In this document: piece by piece, positions 21,390 through 24,682 of the stretch
Numbering within the stretch: position 1 is the first letter of the stretch
Layout: each line of letters begins with the position of its first letter
DNA from: SPCO01 sp964427285
Lineage (GTDB): Bacteria; Chloroflexota; Limnocylindria; Limnocylindrales; CSP1-4
Direction of reading: 5' to 3'
Assembly: GCA_964427285.1 (NCBI GenBank)
Contig: CAYRTS010000044.1
Span: 1 to 24,682 of the forward strand
Length of the DNA: 24,682 nucleotides
The notes under the pieces: generated by a model
The model's input: only the letters and a program-made list of their open reading frames with translations
Told to the model about the DNA's origin: nothing
The model's database searches: none
Made by a program: the position numbers and the translations under genes

Positions 21390-22409
21390 ATGACCTGTCA
21401 AGATGCGGCGGTGTCCTCCCGCTCCGAAGCATCTCAGCGGCTGCCGACGGGCCCCAGTAGGCGATCGTGGCTGGCGCTCCTCGCGCCCGCCCGGCGCGGC
21501 GCGCTCATCTTCGTCGCGGCCAGCCTCGTATTCGCCGGCCTCGATGCACTGGTCAAGACGCTGGTCTCGGACGTGCCCGTCGCCGACGTCATCTGGGGTC
21601 GGCACATCGCCTACCTGGTGGCGGTCGTCGCAATCGCCGGGCGGCGCCACCCGCGACGACTCCTCGTGTCGTCGCGGAAGCGCATCCAGATCGCCCGTGG
21701 GTTGGCCATGTTTGGCGCGACGGCCACCTTCTTCGCGTCCCTGTCATTGCTGCCACTCGCCGAAGTGAGCACACTGGCGTCAACGACACCGCTGATCATC
21801 ATCACCCTGGCCGGTCCCCTGCTCGGCGAGCGTATCGCCCGATCGGCCGTCGCCGGCGCCGTGATCGGGTTCGCCGGGGTGGTGATCCTTGTCGGGGTCG
21901 ATCCGGCGAACCTGAACCCGGTGGTATTGCTGCCGCTGGCGACGGCGGTCTCGTTTGCGCTGTTCAGTCTCCTGACCCGCGAGCTCCATGCCGAACCCGC
22001 GGAGGTCACCTTGTTCTACGCGGGTGTGGTGAGCCTGGTCGCGGCGACCGCGATGTTTGCGCTCGGCCCGCGAGATCCGATGCCCGAACCGCTCCAGTGG
22101 GTCGCGATCGGGATCGTGGGACTGGCCGCCCTGGCCGGCCACCGCCTGCTCGTCGGCGCCTACCGCTGGGCACGGGCGAGCGACCTTGCGCCGCTGGGCT
22201 ACCTCGGCCTGGTGTGGTCGTTCATCATCGGCGCGGCCCTGTTCGGGGAGCCGACCCAGCCGCAGGCCGTCGTCGGCGCGGTGGCGATTTCCATCGGTGG
22301 GCTGATCGCGCTTCGCAGCCGGCCGGAGGCCGACGGTGAGATGCCGGTGTCGGTCGACTTCGGAGACCCGGCTGATATCGGAATGTCGGGCGACCGCGCC
22401 CGGGAATGA
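21390..22409 (+). CDS. EamA/RhaT-type drug/metabolite transporter (DMT superfamily)
   Basis: A 339-aa membrane protein with about ten hydrophobic helices in two EamA repeats: the first from residue 38 (RGALIFVAASLVFAGLDALVK) to about 165, the second from about 175 to 300. The LPLAEVSTLASTTPLIIITLAGPLLGERI and RASDLAPLGYLGLVWSFIIGAALFGE segments are the characteristic helix ends of the two repeats. It is probably an exporter of amino acids or metabolites; the substrate is unknown. ATG 21390 is preceded by AGGAAG (21378-21383) at six bases; the frame is open to 21357 without a better site. A 70-base gap separates it from the amidase gene; no promoter was recognised there, so it may be read through from the operon. 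Confidence 0.88.
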   Translation: MTCQDAAVSSRSEASQRLPTGPSRRSWLALLAPARRGALIFVAASLVFAGLDALVKTLVSDVPVADVIWGRHIAYLVAVVAIAGRRHPRRLLVSSRKRIQIARGLAMFGATATFFASLSLLPLAEVSTLASTTPLIIITLAGPLLGERIARSAVAGAVIGFAGVVILVGVDPANLNPVVLLPLATAVSFALFSLLTRELHAEPAEVTLFYAGVVSLVAATAMFALGPRDPMPEPLQWVAIGIVGLAALAGHRLLVGAYRWARASDLAPLGYLGLVWSFIIGAALFGEPTQPQAVVGAVAISIGGLIALRSRPEADGEMPVSVDFGDPADIGMSGDRARE

Positions 22410-22427
22410 CGGCTCCTGCCCGAGCCG
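22410..22427 (+). terminator. Short hairpin after the EamA gene
   Basis: CGGCTC (22410-22415) and GAGCCG (22422-22427) form a 6-base GC stem immediately after the EamA stop, without a T-tract. It may mark a transcript end before phosphoglucomutase. Confidence 0.3.
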
Positions 22428-22487
22428 GGGCCGTCGACAAGGGCTAGAGTCCAGCCCAGGGCCCGACGCATGTTGGAGGAGCAGGTC

Positions 22488-24152
22488 ATGGATCCACGAG
22501 CCGCCGATCGAGCTGGGCAGCCGGCCGATCCATCAATGCTCGTCGACGTCGAGCGACTCGTCGGCGCGTACTACGACCTCCGCCCGGATCCCGCCGTCCC
22601 AGGCCAGCGGGTCGCGTTCGGGACCTCCGGGCATCGCGGATCCGCGTTCAACACCGCCTTCAACGAAGCTCATATCGTGGCCACGACCGAGGCGATCTGC
22701 CGCTACCGCCGCTCCCAGGGGACGGATGGGCCGCTATTCATCGGGCGCGATACGCATGCGCTGTCTGAGCCGGCGTTCCGCTCCGCGCTGGAAGTGCTCG
22801 CGGCGCACGCGATCGATGTCCGGGTTGATGCCGCCGATGGATACACCCCGACACCGGTGATTTCGCATGCGATCCTCGTCCACAACCGGGGCCGGCGTGA
22901 GATGGGCCGGCGCGATGGCCAGGCCGACGGGATCGTGGTCACGCCGTCGCACAACCCACCCGAAGACGGCGGCTTCAAGTACAACCCGCCCAACGGAGGT
23001 CCAGCGGACACGGACGTCACAGGCTGGATCGGGGCGGAGGCCAATGGGCTGCTGGCCTCCGGTTGGGAGTCGGTCAGGCGTGTGCCGTTTGACCGTGCCC
23101 GCGCGACCGCCACTACCCATGACTTCGTCGGCTCGTACGTCGGGGACCTGGAGGCCGTGATCGATCTGGCGGCCATCCGCGAGTCCGGCCTGCGGTTGGG
23201 GGTCGATCCGCTTGGCGGGGCCAGCGTCGCCTACTGGCCTGCGATCGGCGAACGATACGGTCTGGACCTGACGGTCACCAACGATGTCGTCGACCCGCAG
23301 TTCGGGTTCATGACCCTCGACTGGGACGGGCGAATCCGGATGGATCCCTCGTCGCCCTACGCCATGGCCCGCCTGGTTGAGCTGGGCGACAAGTTTGACG
23401 TGGCCTTCGGCAACGACACGGATGCCGATCGACACGGGATCGTCACGCCTGGGGTAGGCCTGCTGAACCCGAACCACTTCCTGTCTGCGGCCGTCGCCTA
23501 CCTGTTCGGTGGTGGGCGGGAGTGGCGGTCCGATGTTGCCGTCGGCAAGACCCTGGTCTCGAGCGGGATGCTGGATCGAGTCGCGGCCGACCTCGGCCGG
23601 CGGCTGCTGGAGGTGCCGGTCGGGTTCAAGTGGTTCGTGGACGGACTCCTGGCCGGTGATCTCGGGTTCGGTGGCGAAGAGAGTGCCGGCGCGTCGTTCC
23701 TCCGCCGGGACGGCACCACGTGGACGACCGACAAGGACGGAATCATTGCCTGCCTGCTCGCGGCCGAGATGACCGCGCGTACCGGACGAGATCCGGGTCA
23801 GACCTATGCGGACCTCACCGGGCGGTTCGGGACGCCAGTCTATCGACGGATCGATGCCCGGGCCACGCCGACCCAGAAGGCCGCGCTGGCTCGGCTGCCG
23901 CCGGATCGGGTGACCGCCTCTGAACTTGCGGGCGAGCCGCTCACCGGAGTCCTGACCACAGCGCCCGGCAACGGCGCGCCGATTGGCGGGCTCAAGGTCA
24001 CGGCCGAACACGGCTGGTTTGCCGCCCGGCCGTCCGGAACGGAGGATGTCTACAAGATCTACGCCGAGAGCTTCCTCGGAGAAGCGCATCTTGAGCGCCT
24101 GATCGATGAGGCCCAAAGCCTGGTGGACAGCGCGCTGGCTGTATCGGACTGA
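22488..24152 (+). CDS. pgm: Alpha-D-glucose-phosphate phosphoglucomutase
   Basis: A 554-aa cytoplasmic enzyme interconverting glucose 1-phosphate and glucose 6-phosphate, linking glycogen and cell-wall sugar synthesis to glycolysis. All four phosphohexomutase loops are present: TPSHNPPEDGG with phosphoserine Ser154, DTDADRHG with Mg2+ ligands Asp310, Asp312 and Asp314, GGEESAG at 395-401 (sugar binding), and RPSGTEDVYKIY near 520 (phosphate binding). GTSGHRG near residue 45 and the length match the Pgm type that is specific for alpha-glucose phosphate. ATG 22488 is chosen because GGAGGA (22475-22480) is seven bases upstream; ATG 22470 in frame would be upstream of this ribosome site. It looks unrelated to the peptide genes and is probably its own transcription unit. 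Confidence 0.95.
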   Translation: MDPRAADRAGQPADPSMLVDVERLVGAYYDLRPDPAVPGQRVAFGTSGHRGSAFNTAFNEAHIVATTEAICRYRRSQGTDGPLFIGRDTHALSEPAFRSALEVLAAHAIDVRVDAADGYTPTPVISHAILVHNRGRREMGRRDGQADGIVVTPSHNPPEDGGFKYNPPNGGPADTDVTGWIGAEANGLLASGWESVRRVPFDRARATATTHDFVGSYVGDLEAVIDLAAIRESGLRLGVDPLGGASVAYWPAIGERYGLDLTVTNDVVDPQFGFMTLDWDGRIRMDPSSPYAMARLVELGDKFDVAFGNDTDADRHGIVTPGVGLLNPNHFLSAAVAYLFGGGREWRSDVAVGKTLVSSGMLDRVAADLGRRLLEVPVGFKWFVDGLLAGDLGFGGEESAGASFLRRDGTTWTTDKDGIIACLLAAEMTARTGRDPGQTYADLTGRFGTPVYRRIDARATPTQKAALARLPPDRVTASELAGEPLTGVLTTAPGNGAPIGGLKVTAEHGWFAARPSGTEDVYKIYAESFLGEAHLERLIDEAQSLVDSALAVSD

Positions 24153-24196
24153 CCTTGACCGCAGCCTGACGCTCCGAAGCGCGTGGCGCTCAACCC

Positions 24197-24613
24197 TTAG
24201 CCGATCGGCTCAACCGCCGTCGCGCGAATCCGCTCCGTGAGGGCATTCAGAACCTCCAGACGCAGGACCGGGATCCGCTCGATCAGGTCGAGGAACCCCG
24301 CGCGCTGGATCGTCAACGCGCGAATCGGCTCGAGGGCCACGACCGTGGCGGTTCGGGGACTTCCGTCGACCAGCGAGATCTCACCGAGAAAGTCGCCGGG
24401 GCCAAGATCGCGGAGCAGGCCCCCGTCACGTTCGACTCTGGCCCTGCCGCTCGTGATGATGAAGAAGTCCTCGCCTGGGTCGCCCTGGCGCACCAGCTCC
24501 TGGCCGGCGTCGAAGGTCACTCCAGACGCCAGAGCGGCAATCGCCTCAAACGATCGGTCCGTCATTCCGCTGAACAGGGGAACAGTACGGAGCATCTCCG
24601 CGGTGACTGGCAT
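24197..24613 (-). CDS. Single-domain cyclic-nucleotide-binding (Crp-type cNMP) protein
   Basis: A 138-aa protein consisting of one cNMP-binding beta-roll: residues 10-110 include VPLFSGMTDRSFEAIAAL, GQELVRQGDPGEDFFIITSGRARVER, and LGPGDFLGEISLVDGSPRTATVVAL, the last being the phosphate-binding cassette (GEISL ... R-T-A). No helix-turn-helix follows, so it is not a DNA-binding Crp; it may act through protein partners. ATG 24611-24613 has GAGGG about five bases upstream. It is convergent with pgm across 44 bases. TTGACG at 24676-24681 on its strand is a possible -35, with no convincing -10 at normal spacing. Confidence 0.9.
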   Translation of the reverse strand: MPVTAEMLRTVPLFSGMTDRSFEAIAALASGVTFDAGQELVRQGDPGEDFFIITSGRARVERDGGLLRDLGPGDFLGEISLVDGSPRTATVVALEPIRALTIQRAGFLDLIERIPVLRLEVLNALTERIRATAVEPIG

Positions 24614-24682
24614 GGTGTCCCTCGATCGTGACCGCCTGGTTGGCGCCCCAAGGTACGACCGATTTGTTAACTCCTCGTCAAC

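Noticed and set aside
24650..24682. Promoter for the cNMP-binding gene
   Set aside because: A TTGACG is present, but no -10-like hexamer lies at 16-19 bases; the only decent match (TACCTT) is 20 bases away.

Overview
The window is high-GC DNA, densely coded on both strands, with many ATGA/GTGA stop-start overlaps and several GTG starts. Gene content (a dipeptide-type ABC importer, several amidohydrolases, a CocE-type hydrolase, single-domain cNMP-binding protein, two toxin-antitoxin modules) fits a free-living soil or freshwater heterotroph. A Chloroflexota lineage would be my first guess and an actinobacterium the second; no rRNA or ribosomal-protein marker is present to settle this. No tRNA, rRNA, IS transposase or CRISPR array was recognised.

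Layout. (1) 1-2044: the 3' part of a CocE/NonD (S15-like) serine hydrolase. (2) 2109-3247: an Xre/RES (MbcTA/ParST-type) toxin-antitoxin module bracketed by an imperfect direct repeat; the toxin frame has no ATG, GTG or TTG start. (3) 3228-5779, minus: a GNAT acetyltransferase coupled by a GTGA overlap to an N-acyl-D-amino-acid deacylase. (4) 5865-6626: an SDR oxidoreductase. (5) 6658-6827: a 170-bp palindromic intergenic element between convergent genes. (6) 6862-9869: a divergent pair, a ThDP enzyme (acetolactate-synthase-like) and an MFS transporter, sharing one operator-like palindrome. (7) 9916-12400, minus: a group II PLP decarboxylase followed by an imidazolonepropionase-like amidohydrolase. 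The palindrome upstream of this operon matches the ThDP/MFS one at 16 of 18 bases, so a common GntR-like regulator is likely. (8) 12499-13196, minus: a MazF/PemK toxin and its ribbon-helix-helix antitoxin. (9) 13643-21319, plus: a compact peptide/amide operon: substrate-binding lipoprotein, hairpin, two permeases, ATPase, proline-iminopeptidase-like hydrolase, second ATPase, acetamidase/formamidase. (10) 21390-24613: an EamA exporter, alpha-phosphoglucomutase, and a cNMP-binding protein on the opposite strand.

Much of the window serves uptake and hydrolysis of peptides, N-acyl amino acids and amides: the importer operon encodes its own intracellular peptidase and amidase, and D-aminoacylase, CocE-type and amidohydrolase enzymes lie nearby. 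The less expected signals are the shared operator linking two loci, non-standard start codons (CTG for the RES toxin, perhaps ATC for a permease), probable leaderless GTG starts, the 170-bp inverted-repeat element, and in-frame short repeats in the linkers or N-termini of three unrelated proteins.
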